From Mycobacterium sp. SVM_VP21 (GTDB lineage Bacteria; Actinomycetota; Actinomycetes; Mycobacteriales; Mycobacteriaceae), in assembly GCA_024758765.1 (NCBI GenBank), contig CP101406.1, positions 1,922,001 to 1,986,000 on the forward strand: 64,000 nucleotides of DNA, given 5' to 3'. The notes under the pieces were generated by a model. It worked only from the letters and a program-made list of their open reading frames with translations. It made no database searches and was not told the DNA's origin. Both the position numbers and the translations under genes were made by a program. This document shows, piece after piece, positions 41,606-49,800 of this stretch; position 1 is the first letter of the stretch, and the number at the start of each line of letters is the position of its first letter.

Positions 41606-42091
41606 ATGGGGCACCTGCGGACTCTTGAGCGGCCAGTGTGGGAATTGCCGGCGCTTGACGCCGCTGAAAGTGCCTGCGTGCACCAATTCGTGGACACCTC
41701 CGAGCGCCTGCTGGCCGCGTTGAACGAAAGCCTGGTTCATGCCCACGGACTGACCCTCTTTGAAATCCTGGTCTTGGACCGCCTCGCCAGTACAGATACC
41801 GGTTCGGCCCGAATGAGGGAGCTGGCCACGGCTTTCGCGCTGGCGCCGAGTCGGGTGACGTCGCTGATCGATCGCCTGGTGGCCGAGGCGTTGGTCGACA
41901 GGCGTCCGCATCCGGCTGACCGCCGAGTGGTGCTTGCCCAGATCACCACCGAGGGCCGGAAGCGATCGGCAGCGGCGGGCGTGACCTACGCGCGCGGGAT
42001 TCGTGCGTACTACCTCGCCCAGCTGTCGCGACAGCAGGCGATCGCCCTCGGGGACGTCTGCCGGCGAACCGGCCTCTCCTCGCAGCCCTGA
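41606..42091 (+). CDS. MarR-family transcriptional regulator (cassette B, third)
   Basis: This 161-aa regulator starts at ATG 41606 (MGHLRTLERP). The frame is open further upstream to 41450, but that part overlaps the previous gene. Helix-turn-helix: ARMRELATAFALAPSRVTSLIDRL. Wing: DRRVVLAQITTEGR. End: SRQQAIALGDVCRRTGL, nearly the same as SRQQAIALGDACRRISL in the fusion's domain 2, so this gene and that domain probably share a recent ancestor. No good SD is present. It lies 546 bp upstream of GjpA-like gene B. Confidence 0.82.
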   Translation: MGHLRTLERPVWELPALDAAESACVHQFVDTSERLLAALNESLVHAHGLTLFEILVLDRLASTDTGSARMRELATAFALAPSRVTSLIDRLVAEALVDRRPHPADRRVVLAQITTEGRKRSAAAGVTYARGIRAYYLAQLSRQQAIALGDVCRRTGLSSQP

Positions 42092-42637
42092 GTGCAGCTC
42101 AGGGCCGGGGTCAGCCTGGGCCGGGCGACCCTAGGCATAGCTTAAAAATGTCTCAGGGAGTGCGGCCTGTGAGCTGAGATCCACATCCCTTGCGTACGGC
42201 TGCTAACGGCAGGCCGGTGTCACTACCTGCGTAGACACGCGTCAAACCACATGTTAGTCAAGGTTTGCCTGATAGCCACCTATGTCAGAGGAAAATGCGT
42301 TGACACCTGTTTCTGCAACGTGGCCCTGGACTTTATCGGCAGGTCGATACGCCCCAGTTCAACGCCTATTTCGCGCCGCCGAGAAGCGGAATAGCTCAAA
42401 ATGAACGTGTTGCAATTCCTACTGGTCGGTAATTTCCAGTTGAATCACCAGACTGACGATAAACATTTGCTGTTTGTGCATAGGTAGCCACTCTGCCTGG
42501 TGATACGTGGAGTTATGTAGATTGCCAGTTGCGTATGGGGTGGATGTCTTTGTTGTCGCCCCCTTCCTGACTGCTGATTTTCAGGTCTCCCTCAGTTACG
42601 TTCCGTGTGCTGAGTCACATGACCTGAAGGAGCTCCC
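42092..42637. other. Long AT-richer upstream region of GjpA-like gene B
   Basis: This 546-bp stretch has no supported gene and is less GC-rich than the flanking coding DNA. CTGGT (42422-42426) and ACCAG (42447-42451) form an inverted repeat around CGGTAATTTCCAGTTGAATC. AGCGGAAT and AGTTACGTTC (42594-42603) recur upstream of GjpA-like gene A. It probably contains the promoter and operator of the cassette. Confidence 0.55.
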
Positions 42638-43777
42638 TTGCACGCCATTCTTCGCCCCTACGCAACGGCCGGCGTCGTCATCGCCGGGACCGGCCTGATC
42701 GCTGCCACACCAGTGGTGGCGCCGGCGCCCGAGCCCACTTCGGTCGTTGATGTCGCGCTCACGGGCCTGTCCGGCTTCCTCGACACCTGGCAGGACGTCA
42801 TCAACACCACGAATGCCAACATTTCGACGCTGGTGAACAACTACATGATCGCCCCCGGGGTGGCCTGGCAGCAGGTGTACGCCAATGTCATGGGCTACAT
42901 GCAGCAGTTCCTCGACGACCCGAGCAGCAGCACTTTGGCTGACATCAACACCCAGCTTCAGGAGCACTGGGTGGCGGTGCGCGACGGCTACTCGCTGCCG
43001 TTGGACACTTCGGACGCGACCAAGACCATGGTGCTACACCACACCATCGACGGCGGGCCCACTACCGGCCATAGCGTGCTGATCAGTCAGGTTCCGAGCT
43101 TCTTGCCGCCCGGCACGGACGTCGACATGGTGAACTCGGTGCTCAACTTCATGACCTCACCGCTGTCGGGCATCATCATGGGCCTGCTAGCCCCGGGCAT
43201 CAGCCCCTGGGTCGCCCTGCTGAACAGCGTCACCGACGGGGACAGCCTGCAGGAGATTATCGCCAACACCTGGGGCGGCTTCCTCAACGGCGCCACCCTC
43301 AACCTCGACTCGCTGCTGCCGACGATCAACGACGCCGGATTCCTTCCGGATGGCATGAGCCTCGATCACTTGGAGTTCGCCTTCGGCGGCCTGTTCAGCA
43401 CCGGGCAGGTGTCGCTCACCACGTATCAGGTGATGGGCGCCGGCGGGGCAGTGGAGGCCTCGGTTCCGGTGGTCGGCGGTTCCCTCTTCAACTCTCTCGG
43501 TCTGGAAATGGTCGGCGTCCCGATCCTGAATTCGATCAATGTCGCGGGCCACGGGATCGGCCCGATCGCCGCCTTGGAAGCATGGGGACAGACCGTCGGG
43601 GCGTTGCTGGGCTCGGGTTGGGACGCAAAGAGCGGCGCCGTCGTCGTGACGCCGCCAGCGGTCGGAGTCGAGTGGCCCACCATACCGGACGACTTCATCG
43701 ATGACGGCGGCTCTAGCGCCGAAGCCACCAACATATTCGGCGCGCTGGACGGCTTGCTTGACAACATCTTCGGCTAA
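42638..43777 (+). CDS. GjpA-like outer-membrane porin family protein B
   Basis: This 379-aa paralogue of the protein at 35842 starts at TTG 42638, with GAAGGAG at 42626-42632. The signal-type N-terminus contains ILRPYATAGVVIAGTGL. Conserved blocks shared with gene A include ISPWVALLNSVTDGDS, NGATLNLDSLLPTIND, EFAFGGLFSTG and AWGQTVGALLGSGWD. It ends in LDGLLDNIFG, a hydrophobic tail with terminal Phe-Gly. The family is named for a Gordonia porin, and channel activity is not shown for this copy. The PGRS-4 gene follows after 60 bp on the same strand, so the pair is probably co-transcribed. Confidence 0.78.
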   Translation: MHAILRPYATAGVVIAGTGLIAATPVVAPAPEPTSVVDVALTGLSGFLDTWQDVINTTNANISTLVNNYMIAPGVAWQQVYANVMGYMQQFLDDPSSSTLADINTQLQEHWVAVRDGYSLPLDTSDATKTMVLHHTIDGGPTTGHSVLISQVPSFLPPGTDVDMVNSVLNFMTSPLSGIIMGLLAPGISPWVALLNSVTDGDSLQEIIANTWGGFLNGATLNLDSLLPTINDAGFLPDGMSLDHLEFAFGGLFSTGQVSLTTYQVMGAGGAVEASVPVVGGSLFNSLGLEMVGVPILNSINVAGHGIGPIAALEAWGQTVGALLGSGWDAKSGAVVVTPPAVGVEWPTIPDDFIDDGGSSAEATNIFGALDGLLDNIFG

Positions 43778-43837
43778 TCCGACAACCCCAAACTTCAACT
43801 ACCCCAAAGCTTTATATCTGACGAAAGGTGTTCCTCA

Positions 43838-46800
43838 ATGAGTCGTCGACACAGCAGCAGCCGGCGCCGCGGTCAGCAGGAGGCTGGCCAGGCGCGCCGC
43901 AAGCGGGTGATCGGTGCCGGTGGTGCCGCCGCCGCATTCTTGTCGTTCGGCATGGCGCCGCTGGTCGCCTCCCCGGCGGCCCAGGCCGACGGGCTGGACT
44001 TCTCGTGGGACTGGTTCGACCCCACAACATCGGTGGCCGATGCGCCGCTGTCCGCTGCCGGTGGCTTCTTCGACATGAGCACCATCATCGAGCAGTGGAT
44101 CTACGACCCGATCCACTTCGGCGTCGAGGCCTGGATCAACAGCGACTTCGGCGAACTGGTCAACGGTTGGATCAACGAATCCTCTGGCCTGTTCCTGATC
44201 GGCGACGGCGCTGACGGTACCGCCGAGAACCCCGATGGCGGTGACGGCGGCTTGTGGCTCGGCGACGGCGGCGCCGGTTGGGACAGCGATGACGCGACAG
44301 TGGTCGGCGGCAACGGCGGCACCGCCGGCTGGTTCGGCAACGGCGGCGCAGGCGGTGACGGCTTCGAGACCGGCACAGGCGGTAACGGCGGTATGGGCGG
44401 GTCCTTCATGGGCCTCGGCGGTGACGGCGGTGCCGGTGGGATGGGTGTCGGTGACGGCGGCAACGGCGGTGCCGGCGGAAACGGTGGCGACGCGGTGGGC
44501 TGGTTCTTCGGTACCGGCGGCAACGGGGGTGTCGGCGGCGGTGGCACGGCCGGCGCGAATGGCACGTTTGCCAATGGCGGTACCGGCATCGGCGGCTCAG
44601 GCGGCAACGGTGGTGCCGGCGGTACGGGTGGCCGCAGCGGGTACCTCTTCGGCAACGGCGGCAACGGTGGTGCCGGTGGCGTTGCTGGAAACGCCGGTAC
44701 CTCCGCCAACGGCGTCGACGACGGTGTTGCTGCTCACCTGAACGGGGCCGCTGGTGGCGCCGGTGGCAACGGTGGGGCCGGCGGTGCCGCTGGCGTGAAG
44801 TTCGACGGCTCGTACGGCAGCGCCGGTCAGAACGGTGCTGCCGCTGAGGGCGGCGCCGGAACCGACGGTGGTGACGCCTTCAAGGACGCAGGCGGTGATT
44901 ACCTCGGAAACGGCGGCGCCGGCGGCACGGGCGGAACCGGCGGGGCCGGTCCCCTCGGCGGTAACGGCGGGGCAGCCGGTAACGGCGGTGACGGCCTGAC
45001 CGGTGGCACCGGCGGCGCCGGCGGTAAGGGCGGAGCCGGAGCCGGAATCGGCGGCGTCGGCGGCAACGGAACCGATGGCGGCACCGGCGGGTTCGGTGCA
45101 CTCCGCGGCGGCAACGGCGGCAACGGCGGCGCCGGGGGCGCTAACACTCTCGAAGACGGCCGCGGCGGTAACGGCGGTAACGGTGGCGCTGCCGGTGACG
45201 CGGCCACCGATGACAACACCGTGCAAACCACCGGTGGTAACGGCGGTACGGGCGGCACCGGTGGTCAGGGCGGTATCACCTCGATTCTGGGCGCCGTCAA
45301 CGGCTGGGGAGGCCAGGGCGGTGACGGCGGCGCGGCCGGCACCGGCACCTACATCGGCGGAAACGGCGGCAACGGCGGCAACGGCGGCAACGGCACACTT
45401 GGTGGTGGTGGTGACGCCGGTCATGGCGCCGACGGCGCGGCCAGCACCGGGTGGAAGTCCGGCGATGGAACCATCTTCAGCAAGGGCGGCAACGGCGGTA
45501 ACGGCGGCACCGGCGGTGCCGCGTCGGCCAACGCCTTCGCCGGTGACGGCGGTGACGGCGGTGTGGGCGCAGCCGGGGCGACCGGTGCCGGCGTGATCAG
45601 CACCGGTGGTAACGGTGGTAACGGCGGTACCGGCGGCGCCGCCTCGGCCGGCTTCTCGTCCGGCGGCGGGAACGGCGGTACCGGCGGTACCGGTGGGGCC
45701 GGTGGTGATGGCACCGCGTCCGGTGGTAACGGTGGCAACGCCGGGAATGGCGGTGCCGCGCAGCTCCAGGGCGGTACCGGTGGTGACGGTGGTGCCGGTG
45801 GCGATAGCGCCGGCGCCACCGACCCGAACAACCCCTTCGGCGCCAGTCACGCCGGTAACGGCGGTAACGCCGGAAACGGGGGCAACGCCCCGGCCGGTAA
45901 CTTCGCGCCTGGGCCCGGCGGTAACGGCGGAACCGGCGGAACCGGCGGAACGGGAGCCGGCTCGGTGGACGGCGGCAAAGGCGGCGCCGGTGGTTCCGGC
46001 GGTGGGGGCTCCACCGGCGGCAATGCCGGCGATGGCGGCGATGGCGGCGCGGCGACGGGCACCGGTAACGGTGGAAACGGCGGCAACGCCGGCTTCACCG
46101 GCGGTAACGCAACTGCCGGGACGAAGGGAATCCCGCACCCCCGCGCGGCTGGCGGCGACGGCTACGACGCCGGAAATGGCGGAAATGGCGGTAACGGCGG
46201 TGACGGCGGCAGCGCGGTCTCCGGTAACGGTGGCGCTGGCGGCAACGGCAGCACCGGTGGCACCGGTGGCACCGGCGGCGTCGGCGGCAAGGGCGGTGTG
46301 GACGCCAACGGCAACGGCTTTGACGGCGGTAACGGCGGCAAGGGCGGCGCTGGCGGCACTGGCGGCGTCGGCGGTAAGGGCGGTGTCAGCACCAGCGGTT
46401 CCAACGGAACCGCCGGCACCGACGCCCTCGACGGCAACGGCGGCGCCGGCGGTAGCGGTGGCGCGGGCGGCAGCGGAGTCAACGGCGGCTCGGCCGGTAA
46501 CGGCGGCAATGGTGGTACCGGTGGCACCTCCGGGTCCGGTACCGGCGGTGTCGGCGGTAGCGGTGGCGCGGGTGGGGCCGGCGCCGCGGGCGTTGCCGGA
46601 GACAGTCCGGCCAAGGGCGCCGGCGGCGACGGAACCGACGGCAGTGCCGGCGGCAACGGCGGTAAGGGTGGCACCGGTGGCACATCTTCCACCGGCGACG
46701 GCGGTAAGGGTGGCGCCGGTGGTTCTGGGGGACTTGGCGGCGCCGGTGGCAACGGCGGCAAGGGCGGCGTCGACTCCGCCGGCAACGGCCTGGCCGGCGG

Positions 46801-47089
46801 TGACGGCGGCAACGGTGGCAAGAGTGGTAACGGTGGCGCCGGCGGCACTGGCGGCACCAGCACCAGCGGCACGGCCGGCACCGGCGGCAACGGCGGCGCC
46901 GGTCCGAACGGTGGCAAGGGCGGCAACGGCGGCAACGGCGGCACGCCGACCGGCGGCGGCACCGGTGGTGCGGGCGGCGAGGCCGGCACCGGCGGTGGAG
47001 GCGGTACTGGCGGTAGCGGTGGCCCGGGTGGCAACCCCGGCACCGACGGCAGCGCCGGCGCCAACGGCACCCCCGGCACCCCCGGCTAA
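43838..47089 (+). CDS. PGRS repeat protein without PE domain (PGRS-4)
   Basis: This 1083-aa exported PGRS protein starts at ATG 43838, preceded by GAAAGG. The leader is very Arg-rich (SSRRRGQQEAGQARRKR), then GAGGAAAAFLSFGMAPLV and an AQA-DG cleavage-type site. The short domain has [27 protein letters not shown] and [11 protein letters not shown] repeats run from about residue 122 to the C-terminus GTPGTPG. It shares plan and sequence with PGRS-3 (WINSDFGE(L/M)VNGWIN, GGLW(F/L)GDGG, then GWDS) more than with the giant PGRS-1/2. No frameshift is seen here, in contrast to PGRS-3. Likely surface-exposed; function unknown. Confidence 0.85.
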   Translation: MSRRHSSSRRRGQQEAGQARRKRVIGAGGAAAAFLSFGMAPLVASPAAQADGLDFSWDWFDPTTSVADAPLSAAGGFFDMSTIIEQWIYDPIHFGVEAWINSDFGELVNGWINESSGLFLIGDGADGTAENPDGGDGGLWLGDGGAGWDSDDATVVGGNGGTAGWFGNGGAGGDGFETGTGGNGGMGGSFMGLGGDGGAGGMGVGDGGNGGAGGNGGDAVGWFFGTGGNGGVGGGGTAGANGTFANGGTGIGGSGGNGGAGGTGGRSGYLFGNGGNGGAGGVAGNAGTSANGVDDGVAAHLNGAAGGAGGNGGAGGAAGVKFDGSYGSAGQNGAAAEGGAGTDGGDAFKDAGGDYLGNGGAGGTGGTGGAGPLGGNGGAAGNGGDGLTGGTGGAGGKGGAGAGIGGVGGNGTDGGTGGFGALRGGNGGNGGAGGANTLEDGRGGNGGNGGAAGDAATDDNTVQTTGGNGGTGGTGGQGGITSILGAVNGWGGQGGDGGAAGTGTYIGGNGGNGGNGGNGTLGGGGDAGHGADGAASTGWKSGDGTIFSKGGNGGNGGTGGAASANAFAGDGGDGGVGAAGATGAGVISTGGNGGNGGTGGAASAGFSSGGGNGGTGGTGGAGGDGTASGGNGGNAGNGGAAQLQGGTGGDGGAGGDSAGATDPNNPFGASHAGNGGNAGNGGNAPAGNFAPGPGGNGGTGGTGGTGAGSVDGGKGGAGGSGGGGSTGGNAGDGGDGGAATGTGNGGNGGNAGFTGGNATAGTKGIPHPRAAGGDGYDAGNGGNGGNGGDGGSAVSGNGGAGGNGSTGGTGGTGGVGGKGGVDANGNGFDGGNGGKGGAGGTGGVGGKGGVSTSGSNGTAGTDALDGNGGAGGSGGAGGSGVNGGSAGNGGNGGTGGTSGSGTGGVGGSGGAGGAGAAGVAGDSPAKGAGGDGTDGSAGGNGGKGGTGGTSSTGDGGKGGAGGSGGLGGAGGNGGKGGVDSAGNGLAGGDGGNGGKSGNGGAGGTGGTSTSGTAGTGGNGGAGPNGGKGGNGGNGGTPTGGGTGGAGGEAGTGGGGGTGGSGGPGGNPGTDGSAGANGTPGTPG

Positions 47090-47108
47090 CGCCAACAGAT
47101 CGCGTATC

Positions 47109-47144
47109 GCGGCCGTCGGGTCCCTCACCGGACTCGGCGGCCGC
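47109..47144 (+). terminator. Hairpin after PGRS-4
   Basis: A 15-bp stem (47109-47123 pairing with 47130-47144, with two G-T wobbles) around loop CTCACC lies 20 nt after the PGRS-4 stop codon. No T-run follows, as is common in mycobacteria. Confidence 0.65.
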
Positions 47145-47338
47145 GGTCGCGTTTGCGGCCTAACCGTTCACTCTGCGCTCACGGCGCACCCCACTCGCAC
47201 TTTCCCGCCCCGAGCGCAGGGTCATCAACAACGTGGAGTGCCGCGGTAGGGGCTCAATCCGGTTGACATAATCCGAGCTGTCGCTCAGAGGCGGGCGCCA
47301 ACCCACATGACCCCGGGCGGTGACGGATGTGGCGCCTG

Positions 47339-48574
47339 TTACGTGCGCGGGATCTCCGCGGCGATGGTGTTCATCAGCGCGGTGTAGCGCTTGGCCTCCG
47401 GGTCCTGGCCCGGCTTGCCGCTGGAGATCAGGCCGGCCGAAAGCCCCCGCTCGGGGTCGGTCCAGATGGCGCAGTTGACCAGGCCCAAATGCCCGAACGC
47501 GGCGGGCGCGCCGCGGCCGAACGGCCCGAACCGCTTGGACCCCAACATGAAGCCGGTGCCCCAGCGCAGCGGCGCCAGCCCGGTGGCGACATCGGGCCGC
47601 AACCGGCGGCACTGGCGCACAGCACCGCGCAGGGTCTCCGGCGACAGCACCCGCACGCCATCGAGTTCGCCTCCGCGACGCCAGATCTCGGCGAATCGCG
47701 ACAGCTCGAAGGCGGTGGAGATGGTGTTCGACGACGGCACCACCGTGGTCAGGAAGAACGGGCTGTTGGTGACCGGAATGATCTCGTGGACCGACCCGCC
47801 GATCGCTTTGCGGAACACCGCGACACCCGCACCGGTCGGTTGCTTGCCGGTGGCGTGGCTGGGAGCTACCAGCGGAATGTCTTGTGGAGCAACGCCGTAA
47901 TTGGTCCACCGGAAGCCCAGTGGGTCCAGGATCTCGGTGGCCAGCACGTCCCGGATGTCCTTACCGGTGGCCGCCCGCACGATCTCCCGCGTCAGCGGCC
48001 CCCAGGTCAGGGCGTGGTACATGTGCATCAGCCCGGGCGGGTACACCAGCCGCAGGTTGGCCAGCTGTGCCTGGGCGTACCCCGGGTCGTCGGCGCGGTT
48101 GAGGTCTGGCTTGGGTCCGGTGGCGAACGGCACTCCGGCGCTGTGCGTCATCACGTGCCGAATCGTGGTGCGGTGCTTGCCATGTCGGCCGTAGTCGGAC
48201 AGATAGTCGCTGACACGGTCATCCAGGGAGAAGGCGCCGCGCTCGGCCAGCATGTGCATCACGGTGCTGGTGATGGCCTTGGCGGTCGAGTACACGCAGA
48301 ACGGGGTGTCCACGCTCACCGGGACCAGCTCCGCATCAGCGGGATCTTCGGGACCATTGCCCCAGCCGTGCCCGATCGCCCGGTTGAGCACCACGCGGCC
48401 GTTGTGGCGCAGGCACAACTGGATGGCCGGGTGCAGGCCGGCGGAATACCAGTGCCGGGCAGCCTGCCAGATCCGGTCCACGGCCGCCGGGTCGATACCG
48501 GAGTGGTCCTCGTCGCCGATCACGGTCGCGGCGTCGAGGTCGGCGGGGACACGGATGGTGCCGTCGGGTGTCAT
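47339..48574 (-). CDS. lipE: Serine beta-lactamase-fold esterase, LipE-like
   Basis: This 411-aa protein of the class C beta-lactamase/esterase (DUF/AmpC-fold) type matches LipE (Rv3775, about 415 aa) in length and neighbourhood. The S-x-x-K motif is Ser96-Thr-Ala-Lys99. A Tyr-bearing MYHALTWG segment may supply the second motif, and GHLGLVNCAIW lies near the C-terminus. It is expected to hydrolyse short- to medium-chain acyl esters. No signal peptide is apparent. It is the last gene of a run echA21 - smr - tesB - lipE on the minus strand, 33 bp after tesB. A CoA-linked lipid-degradation context is inferred from the operon. Confidence 0.88.
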   Translation of the reverse strand: MTPDGTIRVPADLDAATVIGDEDHSGIDPAAVDRIWQAARHWYSAGLHPAIQLCLRHNGRVVLNRAIGHGWGNGPEDPADAELVPVSVDTPFCVYSTAKAITSTVMHMLAERGAFSLDDRVSDYLSDYGRHGKHRTTIRHVMTHSAGVPFATGPKPDLNRADDPGYAQAQLANLRLVYPPGLMHMYHALTWGPLTREIVRAATGKDIRDVLATEILDPLGFRWTNYGVAPQDIPLVAPSHATGKQPTGAGVAVFRKAIGGSVHEIIPVTNSPFFLTTVVPSSNTISTAFELSRFAEIWRRGGELDGVRVLSPETLRGAVRQCRRLRPDVATGLAPLRWGTGFMLGSKRFGPFGRGAPAAFGHLGLVNCAIWTDPERGLSAGLISSGKPGQDPEAKRYTALMNTIAAEIPRT

Positions 48575-48607
48575 GCTCGCCAGGTTACGTGTGCGGCCCC
48601 ACGAACC

Positions 48608-49480
48608 TCAGCGACGCGGCCCCCGGCCGAAATAGAGCTCCTGGGTCGCCACGCAGACCAGCTGCCCCGCCCGGTTGTACATCGTCGAGGTCGTCAGGCC
48701 CCGCCCGGCGATGCCGCTGGGGGTGAACTGATCCGAGAGCACCCAGTCCGACAGGTCCACGGGCCGCTGGAACCACAGCGCATGGTCGATCAGCGCGTTG
48801 AAGGTGCTGGCCTGGTTGGTGCGCCGCATGGCCAGCGCGGCCTCCACCATGGTGGTGCCGGACAGGTAGGTCAGCAGGGCACTGTGCATCGCGGGATCAG
48901 CGGGAACCGGCTCGGCGGGCTTCCACCACAACCGCAACCGCGGCGACGGTTCGGCACGCTCCATGGCGATCCGCGGCGGCGGGTCCACGTAGCGCAGGTC
49001 GAACGGGTGCGGCTGAACCCAGTAGCCACCCAGTTCGTCGGCGTAGGCCGCCAGTTGTTCCTGCGACGACGGCAGCGAATCCGGGTCGGGGACATCCGGT
49101 ATCGGCTGCTGGTATTCCGGTGCGTCGACGGCAGTGGTGAACGACGACAGCACTTCGAGCAGGATCTGGCCGTCCTGGCGGGCGGTGACCTGTCGCGTCG
49201 ACAGCGTGCCGCCGTCGCGGGCAACCTCGACATGCAGGTCGACCGGGCGGCGGGCATCTCCGGCCCGCAGGTAATAGACGTGCACGCTGTGCGGCACCCG
49301 GCCCGGCGCGGTGCGGCTGGCCGCGATCAGCGCCTGGCCGGCGATATGCCCGCCGACGATGTGGTGGATCCGATTGTCCAGCTGGGTGGCCACGAAGTGC
49401 TCGTCATCGACGCGGTCGACGTCGAGGGTGGCGATGATGTCGGCCAGGGCCGGCTGGCGGTGCGGCACATCGTCGCTCAC
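48608..49480 (-). CDS. Acyl-CoA thioesterase II (TesB-like, double hotdog)
   Basis: This 290-aa protein is predicted to hydrolyse acyl-CoA to free acid and CoA. The N-terminal hotdog contains FVATQLDNRIHHIVGGHIAGQA (split here: RIHHIVGGHIAGQAL). The C-terminal half contains DHALWFQRPVDLSDWVLSDQ and GRGLTTSTMYNRAGQLVCV, typical of TesB/4HBT_3. The GTG start at 49480 overlaps the TGA of the upstream smr gene (sequence GTGA), indicating translational coupling. The longer upstream frame is antisense-like sequence inside smr and is rejected. It lies in the echA21-smr-tesB-lipE operon. Confidence 0.9.
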   Translation of the reverse strand: MSDDVPHRQPALADIIATLDVDRVDDEHFVATQLDNRIHHIVGGHIAGQALIAASRTAPGRVPHSVHVYYLRAGDARRPVDLHVEVARDGGTLSTRQVTARQDGQILLEVLSSFTTAVDAPEYQQPIPDVPDPDSLPSSQEQLAAYADELGGYWVQPHPFDLRYVDPPPRIAMERAEPSPRLRLWWKPAEPVPADPAMHSALLTYLSGTTMVEAALAMRRTNQASTFNALIDHALWFQRPVDLSDWVLSDQFTPSGIAGRGLTTSTMYNRAGQLVCVATQELYFGRGPRR

Positions 49481-49800
49481 GCGTGCGCGCCCATCTCCAT
49501 CAGGTACACGCCCGCACCGATCAGCACCACGCCACCGGCCATCATGGGAGTGAACGGATCGTCGAACAAGAACCGGGCCAGCACTGCCGTCAGCGCGACT
49601 CCGACACCCGACCAGACGCCGTAGGCCACCCCGACCGGAATGCCGCGCTTGAGCACCATCGCCAGCAACACGAAGGACAACACATAGCCGACGGCCACCG
49701 GGATCACCCACTGCCATCGAGCGAAGCCGTCGGAGGCGCGCATCGACAGCGTTCCGGCGACCTCGAAACCGATCGCCCCGAACAGGAAGAGCCAGGCCAT
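49477..49800 (-). CDS. Small multidrug resistance (SMR/QacE-type) transporter
   Basis: This 107-aa protein has four predicted membrane helices. It begins MAWLFLFGAIGFEVAGTLSMRASDGF, with Glu14 in the position of the essential SMR glutamate (FEVAGT). It continues with VAYGVWSGVGVALTAVLARFLF (VAYGVWSGVGVA here), the canonical SMR loop. The family exports lipophilic cations by proton antiport as dimers in the inner membrane. ATG 49800 overlaps the stop of echA21 (TGATG) and its own stop overlaps the tesB start. An efflux gene inside a lipid-enzyme operon is unusual. Confidence 0.93.
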   Translation of the reverse strand: MAWLFLFGAIGFEVAGTLSMRASDGFARWQWVIPVAVGYVLSFVLLAMVLKRGIPVGVAYGVWSGVGVALTAVLARFLFDDPFTPMMAGGVVLIGAGVYLMEMGAHA

